DNA of 64,000 bases, taken from Vibrio cyclitrophicus. Lineage in GTDB: Bacteria > Pseudomonadota > Gammaproteobacteria > Enterobacterales > Vibrionaceae. The translations under genes and the position numbers were made by a program. The notes beneath the pieces are model-generated. The model was given only the letters and a program-made list of their open reading frames with translations, searched no databases and was not told the origin of the DNA. Below are positions 17,436 to 25,511 of the stretch, in pieces; the first letter of the stretch is position 1, and every line of letters starts with the position of its first letter. Where the stretch lies: NCBI GenBank assembly GCA_023206055.1, contig CP065366.1:2604001-2668000 (forward strand), given 5' to 3'.

Positions 17436-19559
17436 CTATGCCACCTTTCGGCTCACTTCAAAGCGTCCTATCAATTGGTCTAAACGGCTCAGTGCATTGC
17501 CCATCAAAGAAACTCGACGTGCGAGTTGCTTGGTAGACAGTTGCAAGTCAGATATTGAACGTTGGGCTTTATCTGCCGTTTGTCCATTTTTCTGACTGTT
17601 TTCATCTAGATTAGACATTGTCGTGAAGAGATCACTCACCGCCGCTTGAATTTGTTCACTGCGAGCGTTTGAGTCTACTGTTAAGTTTCCTTTACTCACA
17701 TTCTCAACGCCTCGCTCCATAGACTCAACAGCACTACGAGACTTACTATGCAGCTCTTTCATTAGGTCACTAATATGATTAGCGGCTTGTGAGGTGCGGT
17801 CAGCCAGAGTTCTGACTTCAGAAGCGACGACAGAGAATCCTCTCCCGTGTTCACCTGCTCTTGCCGACTCGATGGCCGCATTCAAGGCTAAAAGATTAGT
17901 CTGCGCGGTAATGTCAGTAATGATGTCTATAATGTCAGACACTTTGGACATTTCATTATTCACCTCATTCACACTGTTCGCCGAGCTTTCTACGATATTC
18001 CGAACAATCTCCATACCTTCAACCGATTGATTGTATTCTTTCTCCGCATTAAGAACGGCTTGCTTCATAACCGTATCCATTTGCGTTGCCGAGACACTCG
18101 CATGAGTAATTTCACTCTGTTGATACTGACTCAATTGCAGCATATTACTTAACGCCTGTGATGCCTCGTCGCTAGTTTGGTTCATTACCACACTGCGACG
18201 AAACATCGATTCCGAGACTTCTCTGACTTCGTGGCTCGCATGAATCAAGTCACTCACCGTACTGTCTAAATTATCTATGAAGCTGTTAGTCCACCGCCCC
18301 AAATTACCAAGTTCATTATGACTGAATGTGGTTGGGTTGAGTCTGCGACTTAAGTTGCCATCGCCTTCGGCTAAGGTTTGCATAACCCCTGTCATCTCAT
18401 GAACTTTATTCGCTAACGGTTTGGCGCTGATCCATCTGAATAGGCCTAAGCTCACTATTGCGCAAGCGAACATAAGGCCACTTTGTAAGTAAGGCGGAAG
18501 TGAATAAAGGTTGGAGAGCAATAACGGAATAAAGATGGGTAACGACATACATCCGATAAAATGCTTAGATAGGGTATAACTCAAGCTTCGGTCTCTATAG
18601 ACTTCTTCCAAATCAGATTCACACATCATCCCAAAGGTGTCTGGAGATCCGTCTAGCTGAAAGATAAGCCCTTTTCCAATAACCGGTATATGACGGTAGT
18701 CTGAATAACCGGGGTATCCAACAAACAGGTTACTGCCATTTTTAATGGTTTCCCTAACCCCTGGATGAAGTTGATTAGTGGCCGGATCGGTAAAGCGAAT
18801 TTCGAACTCAGTGTGTTGTTTAATCTTGACCGTTCCCCAGTCAGTACTGATTCCTTGCTTTAAATTCTCACCATGAGAAAAAGTGTTATCTTCAAAACGA
18901 GAGCGAGATAGAGCAACACCTGGCTGAATATGTGGATCATGAATCGAGTCCACCATAAAGATATAGTTATCACCCGACTCACTGTAAATATGCCCAGCTT
19001 CTCGTTGAATGATATCGCTAATCACATCATTGGGCACTCTGCCACACAAGAACTGCTGTGTGTTATCGTCTCGAGAGAACGGCACATAAAACATCAATGT
19101 GACTTGGTCATGAAACGAAGAGCTCGATGCTCCTACATTCAAAGTGCGCGAGTCCATATACGGACCGTGTAGATAGCGCTGCTTTGCATTTGATATTGCT
19201 TTTCTATCTCCGATAGTAACACCCACATGCTCTTGAAAACTCGAAGCTTGTGCGATGCCTTTGCCATCAATGATCGCTAACTCAGAAAAATCCGAACTGC
19301 GTTTGAGCAGGCTCGCTAACGTATCCTCAGCTTGCTCTTCATTTCGACTCGCTAAATAAACAGCAGAGTCCTCTAGGAAATCCCATTGATTCTTGACCCA
19401 ATTGTGAAGCAGTTTAACGCGAGTGTGAGCGATGCTTTCAAATGCTTGCTCAAGCTCTCTTGTTCTACTTCGATTTAGAAAACAGGCTCTTCGCATTGCC
19501 AGTTTACCTGTCACACCAAACCAATTAAGCCAACTGCGTTCCTTGTCCGTCAGGTTCAT
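17436..19559 (-). CDS. Methyl-accepting chemotaxis protein with N-terminal sensor and mid-protein membrane pair
   Basis: This is a 707-residue chemoreceptor that would signal through CheA/CheW. The C-terminal half has a HAMP-like linker and the full MCP hairpin, including the conserved tip DITAQTNLLALNAAIESARA and GEHGRGFSVVASEVRTLADR. The first about 340 residues resemble a Cache-like sensor (SELAIIDGKGIAQASSF and a later GLIFQLDGSPDTFGMM), yet there is no membrane helix before it. The only membrane segments are two helices near residues 345-390. The sensor could therefore be cytoplasmic, which is unusual. AAGGG lies six bases before the ATG. The upstream region has a sigma-54-type promoter with NtrC-like dyads. 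Confidence 0.9.
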   Translation of the reverse strand: MNLTDKERSWLNWFGVTGKLAMRRACFLNRSRTRELEQAFESIAHTRVKLLHNWVKNQWDFLEDSAVYLASRNEEQAEDTLASLLKRSSDFSELAIIDGKGIAQASSFQEHVGVTIGDRKAISNAKQRYLHGPYMDSRTLNVGASSSSFHDQVTLMFYVPFSRDDNTQQFLCGRVPNDVISDIIQREAGHIYSESGDNYIFMVDSIHDPHIQPGVALSRSRFEDNTFSHGENLKQGISTDWGTVKIKQHTEFEIRFTDPATNQLHPGVRETIKNGSNLFVGYPGYSDYRHIPVIGKGLIFQLDGSPDTFGMMCESDLEEVYRDRSLSYTLSKHFIGCMSLPIFIPLLLSNLYSLPPYLQSGLMFACAIVSLGLFRWISAKPLANKVHEMTGVMQTLAEGDGNLSRRLNPTTFSHNELGNLGRWTNSFIDNLDSTVSDLIHASHEVREVSESMFRRSVVMNQTSDEASQALSNMLQLSQYQQSEITHASVSATQMDTVMKQAVLNAEKEYNQSVEGMEIVRNIVESSANSVNEVNNEMSKVSDIIDIITDITAQTNLLALNAAIESARAGEHGRGFSVVASEVRTLADRTSQAANHISDLMKELHSKSRSAVESMERGVENVSKGNLTVDSNARSEQIQAAVSDLFTTMSNLDENSQKNGQTADKAQRSISDLQLSTKQLARRVSLMGNALSRLDQLIGRFEVSRKVA

Positions 19560-19595
19560 TTACATCCCTTGTATTTTTTATAGACACAGAGAATA

Positions 19596-19611
19596 AGCAA
19601 TTTATAGACCA
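19596..19611 (-). promoter_or_regulatory. Candidate sigma-54 promoter of the chemoreceptor gene
   Basis: Read on the minus strand, TGGTCTATAAATTGCT has GG and GC separated by exactly ten bases, the -24/-12 geometry of RpoN promoters (consensus TGGCAC-N5-TTGCW), with four of six matches in the first box and a perfect TTGCT. It would start transcription about 25 bases before the chemoreceptor ATG. Confidence 0.55.
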
Positions 19612-19660
19612 TAAATAGTCGCAAAAATAAGTAACTATCTAATAAGAAAGTACTTTATTT

Positions 19661-19720
19661 AAGCCATATTGGTGCAATCCCATGTCTTTTTTGGTGCGGG
19701 CGCGAACCATTATGGTGCAA
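19661..19720 (-). promoter_or_regulatory. Tandem NtrC-like enhancer sites
   Basis: Read on the minus strand, TTGCACCATAATGGTTCGC (19702-19720) and TTGCACCAATATGGCTT (19661-19677) each resemble the NtrC dyad TTGCACC-N5-GGTGCAA with imperfect right halves. A further GCACCAA half-site (19691-19698) lies between them. They sit 50-110 bases upstream of the candidate sigma-54 promoter, the normal position for an enhancer-binding protein. Confidence 0.45.
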
Positions 19721-19766
19721 GGAATTTTTAGATAGCCGGTTTCTTTAATAGGTTTTTGGGGGGCGT

Positions 19767-20693
19767 TTAACCATAAATTTCATAAGCTGCTTTCAATAAT
19801 TGCATGTGAATAGGAACCAGATCTTGATGCTGTGTTCGATAGCCACCGCCAACAACACACGCCATCGGAATGGATTCTGATTTCGCTAAACCAATCATCA
19901 AGCAGTCGCGTTCAAATATCCCATCTGTAGACACATTTAAATAGCCCAGTTCATCGTCTTGATGGATATCGATCCCCGCATCGTAAATAATCAGATCAGG
20001 CTGATGGTGAGCAATCGCTAACTTAGTGACTTGTTCAAAACAACGCAAAAATTCTTCATCTTTGGTTTCACGACTTAGCGGCACATCTAAATCGGATAGC
20101 GGTTTACGTGCAGGAAAATTTTTATCACAGTGGAAAGACAGAGTGATAATCTCTTCGCTATCTTGGCAAAGAGTCGCTGTGCCATCACCATGATGAACAT
20201 CGCTGTCGACGATAAGTACTTTATCGATATGTTCAAAGGTCAGCGCGTGTTTTGCCGCTAAAACCAAATCGTTCAACAAACAAAATCCACTACCAAAATC
20301 ATGATGCGCGTGATGGTAGCCACCACTCAAATGAATAGCTAAACCACTCTCTATCGCCATTTCTGCGGCCAAACAAGTTCCTCCGCTGGAATAGAGCGTT
20401 CTTTCAATAAGTTGTTCACTCCACGGAAAGCCGATACGCCTCATCTTTGCCGCAGGCAGGTTTCCAGAAACAAGCAAATCCACATACTCGCTATCGTGTA
20501 CCTGTTTTACTTGCTCAACCGAAACGGGCGCTGGTTGGAACACTTCAAACTTGCTCTTCCACAAGGGTTCGCTATCCATTAGCGCCTCAACAGCACTGTG
20601 TAACAACTGATATTTGTTAATCGGATAACGATGACCTTCAGGTAAAGGCAGTTGCGAATAGATTGGGTGGTAAATTAAAGGAATCATAATCAA
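19767..20693 (-). CDS. Histone-deacetylase-superfamily (AcuC/HDAC-like) deacetylase
   Basis: This is a 308-residue zinc hydrolase of the arginase/deacetylase fold that removes acyl groups from lysines or polyamines. Landmarks are the paired-His region LSGGYHHAHHDFGSGFCLLN, the zinc ligands Asp and His in VDSDVHHGDGT, the third ligand Asp in IIYDAGIDIHQDD, and a C-terminal VVGGGY. The length fits single-domain bacterial HDAC homologues. The true substrate is unknown. The gene is divergent from the Fur-box-controlled small gene, and its start at 20693 is 105 bases from the divergent start. Confidence 0.88.
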   Translation of the reverse strand: MIMIPLIYHPIYSQLPLPEGHRYPINKYQLLHSAVEALMDSEPLWKSKFEVFQPAPVSVEQVKQVHDSEYVDLLVSGNLPAAKMRRIGFPWSEQLIERTLYSSGGTCLAAEMAIESGLAIHLSGGYHHAHHDFGSGFCLLNDLVLAAKHALTFEHIDKVLIVDSDVHHGDGTATLCQDSEEIITLSFHCDKNFPARKPLSDLDVPLSRETKDEEFLRCFEQVTKLAIAHHQPDLIIYDAGIDIHQDDELGYLNVSTDGIFERDCLMIGLAKSESIPMACVVGGGYRTQHQDLVPIHMQLLKAAYEIYG

Positions 20694-20754
20694 GTTAATT
20701 GCGTATCTTTCTCAAAATCATAACAGCCTCAGACTTGGCGACAACCTTAATTAA

Positions 20755-20769
20755 TGATAACAATTATCA
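20755..20769. promoter_or_regulatory. Fur box (iron regulator operator)
   Basis: TGATAACAATTATCA matches the 7-1-7 Fur inverted repeat TGATAAT-N-ATTATCA with one mismatch. It lies 29 bases before the ATG of a 41-codon gene and in the divergent region with the HDAC-like gene, so iron limitation should induce one or both. Confidence 0.75.
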
Positions 20770-20797
20770 TTACCTTTAATCCATTTCAGAGGCAACA

Positions 20798-20923
20798 ATG
20801 AAAAACGTAATACTCATCCTTGGGGTGATCTGCGGCTCGATGGCTGCAGTAATGATTTTTGTAGGAATGCTAATGGCCAGTTGGTGGACCGTTGATTTTC
20901 TCGTGTTAAGCCATCAAACTTAA
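20798..20923 (+). CDS. Small membrane protein (41 aa), probably Fur-regulated
   Basis: ATG at 20798 is preceded by AGAGG and opens a 41-codon frame beginning MKNVILILGVICGSMAAVMI and ending DFLVLSHQT. One long hydrophobic segment (about residues 4-27) followed by Trp-Trp at the interface predicts a single-pass inner-membrane protein. It sits between a Fur box and an SDR gene whose own ribosome site follows 25 bases after its stop, suggesting a short operon. No family is recognised. The strong ribosome site, the Fur box and the clean membrane profile support it as a real gene. Confidence 0.65.
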   Translation: MKNVILILGVICGSMAAVMIFVGMLMASWWTVDFLVLSHQT

Positions 20924-20948
20924 CTAATTGAACTGAAAAGGAATCACC

Positions 20949-21635
20949 ATGAGCGTTATTTTTATTACTGGAGCGAACCGCGGCATTGGCTTAAGTTTGA
21001 CTCAACAATACTTGAAAGGTAATCACAAGGTGTACGCTACTTACCGTGACGCCTCTTCGGCAAAAGAACTGCTCTCACTCGCAGACCACAACAGCAACCT
21101 AACCTGCATTCAGTTAGAAATAACCGATTACCAAACGGTGAGCCAACTTCCCTCTCAAATTCCGTCGATAGATATCTTGATTAACAATGCTGGCTACTAT
21201 GGGCCAAAAGGTTACGGACTAGGTAATACCGATGTTGAAGAGTGGCGACGTGTTTTTGAAATCAACACGATTGCACCATTGAAGCTTGTCGAAGCGCTAT
21301 TGCCTGTTCTAGAAAAAAGTGACGTGAAAAAAGTCGCTTGCTTGTCTTCTCGAGTAGGCAGCATGACAGAGAATACTTCTGGGGGAGGCTACATCTATCG
21401 TTCCTCTAAAGCGGCTCTTAACTCCGTTGTGAAGAGTTTAAGCAACGACCTAACCAATAATGGCTTTACCGTGTTAGCCCTGCACCCAGGTTGGGTACAG
21501 ACCGAAATGGGTGGGCCAAACGCTCTCATCGACACCGACACTTCGGCATCTGGCCTTATCAAAGTCATCGAATCTGCCAATACCGAAGTAAGTGGTCACT
21601 TCTTCAATTTCGATGGCACCGAGATAAACTGGTAG
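20949..21635 (+). CDS. Short-chain dehydrogenase/reductase (SDR)
   Basis: This is a 228-residue classical SDR oxidoreductase using NAD(P)H. The Rossmann motif TGANRGIG is near residue 7, ILINNAG near 75, the catalytic Ser is in ACLSSRVGSM, and the Tyr-x3-Lys pair is in YIYRSSKAALNS. It ends with the usual PGWVQTEMGG segment. The substrate is not predictable from sequence. AAAAGGA precedes the ATG. It lies downstream of the Fur box and small gene and seven bases before a DUF3080 lipoprotein gene, so all three may share a transcript. Confidence 0.9.
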   Translation: MSVIFITGANRGIGLSLTQQYLKGNHKVYATYRDASSAKELLSLADHNSNLTCIQLEITDYQTVSQLPSQIPSIDILINNAGYYGPKGYGLGNTDVEEWRRVFEINTIAPLKLVEALLPVLEKSDVKKVACLSSRVGSMTENTSGGGYIYRSSKAALNSVVKSLSNDLTNNGFTVLALHPGWVQTEMGGPNALIDTDTSASGLIKVIESANTEVSGHFFNFDGTEINW

Positions 21636-21642
21636 GCTCCCC

Positions 21643-22644
21643 ATGAATCATCGCCTTCTTTCAAATTTACTGCGGCGTTCACCACTGGTTCTGTTAACCG
21701 TGGTGCTCGGTGGGTGTTTTGGGGAAGGCCCTGGAGACTTGTTTGACGACTACCAAACTAAAATAGCCAGAGTACAAGACGCTGACGAGATAAAAGAGAA
21801 CTGGGAGTTTGAAAGCCTACCGAGAAAGCGAGAGCTGTTACTGGATGTACCTCCGCTCTCTATCGGGCTCATCGACAGCTATCAGCTTCGCCAATGTGGA
21901 TTGTTCAACCTAATTGCCGAAAGAAACTCAGTACTAGGAAAAGTCGCGGACGAGTTACGCAATTACGATTATCAGGTCGCTCTATTGGAAGGTGTGGGGC
22001 AATGTTTAGCTAATAACGAGTTAGACACAGAGATCGTAGAATTACTAAAAGAAATAGAGCAACAGAAACTCGCACAGTTTCCGCTACATCAATGGAATCT
22101 CATCTACGCCAGTGATGCTATGCAGTCGCAAATGCGGGGTAGCCAGTGGTTACGTGCTGATATTGGCGATCAAGTGAGACAAACAAGCGACGCCCTAGAA
22201 CATATCAATCAAGCGTTAAACACATCACTCGTTTCAGGCAAAACTATTGAGGTTCAAGAAGTTCTGGAGAAGAGTTCAACGCTTGGCGATTTGTACTACT
22301 CACTCGCTCGAGCCTCAGTTGAACTCGATACCATCACCAAACAACTCACCACCTTTGATTCCAACATCATCTGTGGGAAGCAACGAGACACAACCAAGTT
22401 TCGTTATCTCAACAATGTGTTCGAACAACAGTATATTGACAAGGTGCAGCCCTACATGGCGCAGCTAGATGGATACTATCAGCAGTTAGCCCCTCAACTA
22501 GGGATGTTTGACGCGCAGCCTGAACTCCACAGTTATTACTTTCCCATCCAAGATGCACATCAAGCTTTTCGAGCATCAACTCGTCGCCATGTCGACTATT
22601 GGCAACAGCTGTTTAAGCGTTGTGGCCGCAAGGTCGGACGTTAA
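21643..22644 (+). CDS. DUF3080-family lipoprotein
   Basis: The product is a 333-residue predicted lipoprotein of the DUF3080 family, which is found in Vibrio and relatives and has no known function. The N-terminus has charged residues, a hydrophobic stretch and the lipobox VLGGC. The mature part is mostly helical (YQVALLEGVGQCLANNELDT, and later LASIYYSL-like helices), with a C-terminal DYWQQLFKRCGRKVGR. It starts seven bases after the SDR stop, and TAGGCTCC lies just upstream. It is convergent with topB. Confidence 0.8.
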   Translation: MNHRLLSNLLRRSPLVLLTVVLGGCFGEGPGDLFDDYQTKIARVQDADEIKENWEFESLPRKRELLLDVPPLSIGLIDSYQLRQCGLFNLIAERNSVLGKVADELRNYDYQVALLEGVGQCLANNELDTEIVELLKEIEQQKLAQFPLHQWNLIYASDAMQSQMRGSQWLRADIGDQVRQTSDALEHINQALNTSLVSGKTIEVQEVLEKSSTLGDLYYSLARASVELDTITKQLTTFDSNIICGKQRDTTKFRYLNNVFEQQYIDKVQPYMAQLDGYYQQLAPQLGMFDAQPELHSYYFPIQDAHQAFRASTRRHVDYWQQLFKRCGRKVGR

Positions 22645-22662
22645 TCCTAACCTCAATAAGTC

Positions 22663-24639
22663 TTAGCTTTTGGTGCCCTTTTTAGCATACGTACCTTTCT
22701 TGGCATAAGACTTCTTCGCACCACCGCCTTTACGACGTTTAAACGCTGGTCTTTCGACTTTAGGAAGGTGGCGGAGTGATTCAGGAACTTCTCCCGTTTT
22801 TACCTTGCCCATCAAACCATCTATCTTGCTTTCCAGCGCTTGCATAAAAGGTTGGTATGCTTGATTTCGTTCTGCCATACCTTGCAACTGGTGCTCCCAG
22901 TGAGCGGTCATGTCGGGAAAGGTTGAGTCCTCAGGTAAGGCATTAATCAAACCTCTCCCCGCAGGGCTACTATGTATGCTCTTACCTTGTCGCGTTAGTA
23001 GCTGCCTTTTAAAGAGAGTATCTAGAATGCCTGCACGAGTCGCCTCTGTTCCAAGGCCATCGGTCTCTTTCAATATGGCTTTCAGGTCTTTGTTCGCAAC
23101 AAAACGCGCGATACCTGTCATCGCTTGAAGCAGTGTCGCTTCTGTGAAGTGCTTTGGAGGCTCGGTTTTTTTATCACCAATCACACCCTCACGACAGGTG
23201 AGCACAGTCCCTTTATCCAGCGGTGGAACCGTATCAGTTCCATCACCTTTCTCTTCGGTGTCTGTTTTCCCCATCAACACTTTCCAGCCCGGGTTGATAA
23301 GCTGACGCCCTTTTGCGATGAACACACCACCAGCGATATCAAATACTAATTTGGCATCAGCAAAAACCGCAGGTGGGTAGAACTGCATTAGATATTGGCG
23401 GGCGATTTGTTGATAGATTTTCATCTCATTGGCAGACAAGCCATTCACCGATGATTTCTTCGGAGTAGGAATAATCGCGTGGTGAGCATCAACCTTGCTG
23501 TCGTTCCATGCTTTTGATTTAAGTGAAAGATCCGCACCTTGAGCACCACTTTGCAGCTCTTTCGCATTGTTAGCGATAGCATCTACTACCGACTCTCGTT
23601 GTGAGTAGTGATCTTTCGGTAAATAGCGGCTATCAGAACGTGGGTAAGTGATGAGTTTGTGTTTCTCGTACAACGACTGACACGTATCTAACACCTGCTG
23701 AGCACTCATACCAAAACGTTTAGACGCATCAATCTGTAAAGCTGACAACGAGTAAGGAAGCGGCGCGGCTTGTTTGCTTTGCTTCTGCTCTGATTCCGTC
23801 ACGGTTGCAGGTTGATTCGCAATTCGGTTAGCCACGTTCTCAACCAGCTTTCGATTGAGCACTCGGCCTTCTTCATCTTGCCATGGTTTACATGCTTCGC
23901 TTGGTTTCCAACGCGCTCGAATATCAAAGTTCTGGCCGTTGTTTTGATAAGGGATCAAAGCGTGCAGAGTGAAGTAATCTTTTGGGATGAAGTTCTCGAT
24001 CTCTTCATCACGTCTCACCACCAAGCCAAGCACTGGCGTCTGCACTCGCCCTACCGACAACACGCCTTGGTAACCCGCCTTTTGACCAAGCAAGGTGTAA
24101 GCTCGGGTCATGTTCATGCCATACAGCCAATCGGCTCTAGAGCGTGCTAGAGCAGAAATAGACAGTGGGATAAAGTCGCGGTTACTGCGCATTTGAGAGA
24201 GCGCACGTGTTACGGCAGGTAAGTTCAAGTCACTGATCAGTAGCCTGTCCATCGACTCTTTCTTAGCCTTAGAGACTTTGCAGTAATCGATCACTTCATC
24301 AACAAGCAACTGCCCTTCTCTATCCGGGTCTCCGGCGTGAACAATTTGAGTGGCGTCCTTCAATAGCTTTCGGATCACCGTGAGCTGTTTGCTTGAAGTC
24401 TTGCGTGGTCTTAGCTGCCATTGCTCTGGCACGATAGGAAGATCGGCCAAGTTCCATTTCTTATAACGGTCGTCATAAGCGTCTGGCTCAACCTGCTCCA
24501 ATAAGTGTCCAATACACCAAGTCACCACATCCCCGTTACCACATTTGATAAACCCTTGGTCTTTCTTCTGTGGATTCGGTAGTGCGGCGGCGATCGCGCG
24601 GCCGAGGCTTGGTTTTTCAGCAATAATAAGGCGAGACAT
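22663..24639 (-). CDS. topB: DNA topoisomerase III
   Basis: This type IA topoisomerase cleaves single strands and decatenates replication intermediates. The 658-residue protein starts MSRLIIAEKPSLGRAIAAAL with the Toprim domain, including the acidic motif AGDPDREGQ. The catalytic Tyr is in KLITYPRSDSRYLP. The C-terminus is a basic Lys-rich tail (KRRKGGGAKKSYAKKGTYAK). I chose ATG 24639 because the Toprim motif normally begins within the first residues, whereas an upstream start at 24672 would add an unrelated leader. No zinc fingers are present, as in TopB rather than TopA. Confidence 0.95.
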   Translation of the reverse strand: MSRLIIAEKPSLGRAIAAALPNPQKKDQGFIKCGNGDVVTWCIGHLLEQVEPDAYDDRYKKWNLADLPIVPEQWQLRPRKTSSKQLTVIRKLLKDATQIVHAGDPDREGQLLVDEVIDYCKVSKAKKESMDRLLISDLNLPAVTRALSQMRSNRDFIPLSISALARSRADWLYGMNMTRAYTLLGQKAGYQGVLSVGRVQTPVLGLVVRRDEEIENFIPKDYFTLHALIPYQNNGQNFDIRARWKPSEACKPWQDEEGRVLNRKLVENVANRIANQPATVTESEQKQSKQAAPLPYSLSALQIDASKRFGMSAQQVLDTCQSLYEKHKLITYPRSDSRYLPKDHYSQRESVVDAIANNAKELQSGAQGADLSLKSKAWNDSKVDAHHAIIPTPKKSSVNGLSANEMKIYQQIARQYLMQFYPPAVFADAKLVFDIAGGVFIAKGRQLINPGWKVLMGKTDTEEKGDGTDTVPPLDKGTVLTCREGVIGDKKTEPPKHFTEATLLQAMTGIARFVANKDLKAILKETDGLGTEATRAGILDTLFKRQLLTRQGKSIHSSPAGRGLINALPEDSTFPDMTAHWEHQLQGMAERNQAYQPFMQALESKIDGLMGKVKTGEVPESLRHLPKVERPAFKRRKGGGAKKSYAKKGTYAKKGTKS

Positions 24640-24664
24640 GTTTTTCCAGATGCTACAAACAATT

Positions 24665-24690
24665 AGGGCCACATTATCTAATGTGGCCCT
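24665..24690. terminator. Hairpin between ydjA and topB
   Basis: GGGCCACATTA and TAATGTGGCCC form an 11-bp perfect stem with a 2-base loop. The T content after it is modest, so it may be a weak terminator or attenuator between two genes read leftward. Confidence 0.55.
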
Positions 24691-24754
24691 AATAAATCAA
24701 GAAAAACTGGTTGTTTATACAGTTAGCATTCCACTATTCAAGCTTCAGCTTTCT

Positions 24755-25303
24755 TTACAAGAACTCGACGAACTTTGAGAAGTCACGTTCTGGCGCTTTC
24801 ATTGGCGTACAGCCCGGAGTACCCAAATATAGGAAACCAACTATTTCATCGTCGCCTTCTAGGCCGAAAGCTTGATGTACTTCTGGGTGGAACATCCATT
24901 TACCTGAGCGCCAAAAACCTTGGAAGCCTTGAGCGACGGCTGCCATTTGCATTGCTTGCGCAGCGCAACCTGCAGAAAGGTGTTGTTCAATCGCTGGTAC
25001 TTTCTCGTGCTCAGTCACTTTTGCAATCACGGTGATCACCATCGGAGCTCGGAACGGCGCTTTTTTTACTTTCTCGATCACCGCTTCTTCGCTTTCATCC
25101 GCTTCAGCAGCACGAACCAAGATGTCAGAAAGCTTTTGTAGGCCTGAACCTTGTGCGATAACAAAGCGCCATGGTGTTAGTGCACCGTGGTCTGGAGCAC
25201 GCAGCCCTGCTTTGATGATGTTTTCTAACGCCACACCTTCAGGTGCCGGATCAGAGAGTTTTGCGATAGAGCGTCTGTTGAGCAATAGATCCAAAGCATC
25301 CAT
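24755..25303 (-). CDS. ydjA: Nitroreductase-family NAD(P)H oxidoreductase (YdjA-like)
   Basis: This is a flavin reductase of the minimal YdjA nitroreductase class, 182 residues. It has the typical FMN-binding N-terminus LLLNRRSIAKLSDPAPEG, the GLRAPDHGALTPWRF segment, the dimer helix LSAGCAAQAMQMAAVAQGF with GFWRSG, and a C-terminal GFLYLGTPG. E. coli YdjA reduces nitro compounds in vitro, while its physiological substrate is unknown. It is monocistronic, followed by a hairpin before topB. Confidence 0.9.
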   Translation of the reverse strand: MDALDLLLNRRSIAKLSDPAPEGVALENIIKAGLRAPDHGALTPWRFVIAQGSGLQKLSDILVRAAEADESEEAVIEKVKKAPFRAPMVITVIAKVTEHEKVPAIEQHLSAGCAAQAMQMAAVAQGFQGFWRSGKWMFHPEVHQAFGLEGDDEIVGFLYLGTPGCTPMKAPERDFSKFVEFL

Positions 25304-25410
25304 TTGAAGTCCTTACTATTTCTTTATTATTTGTATACTTGAACTTTAGCACAGAATACAAACGATAATAAATCTCAACCACTGCCCATCTAGGTTAGAT
25401 TAGAAACAAT

Positions 25411-25442
25411 AAAGGCTCCTAAATCTATGACTTAGGAGCCTT
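25411..25442 (-). terminator. Rho-independent terminator of fadH
   Basis: AAGGCTCCTAA and its complement form an 11-12 bp stem with an about 8-base loop, followed on the minus strand by a T-rich stretch (TTTATTGTTTC). It lies 70 bases beyond the fadH stop. Confidence 0.75.
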
Positions 25443-25511
25443 GTTCAAACATCTATCTCAATAGATTAGATAAACATATCTACTGATAAGATTACAGCTT
25501 GATTGCTGATT

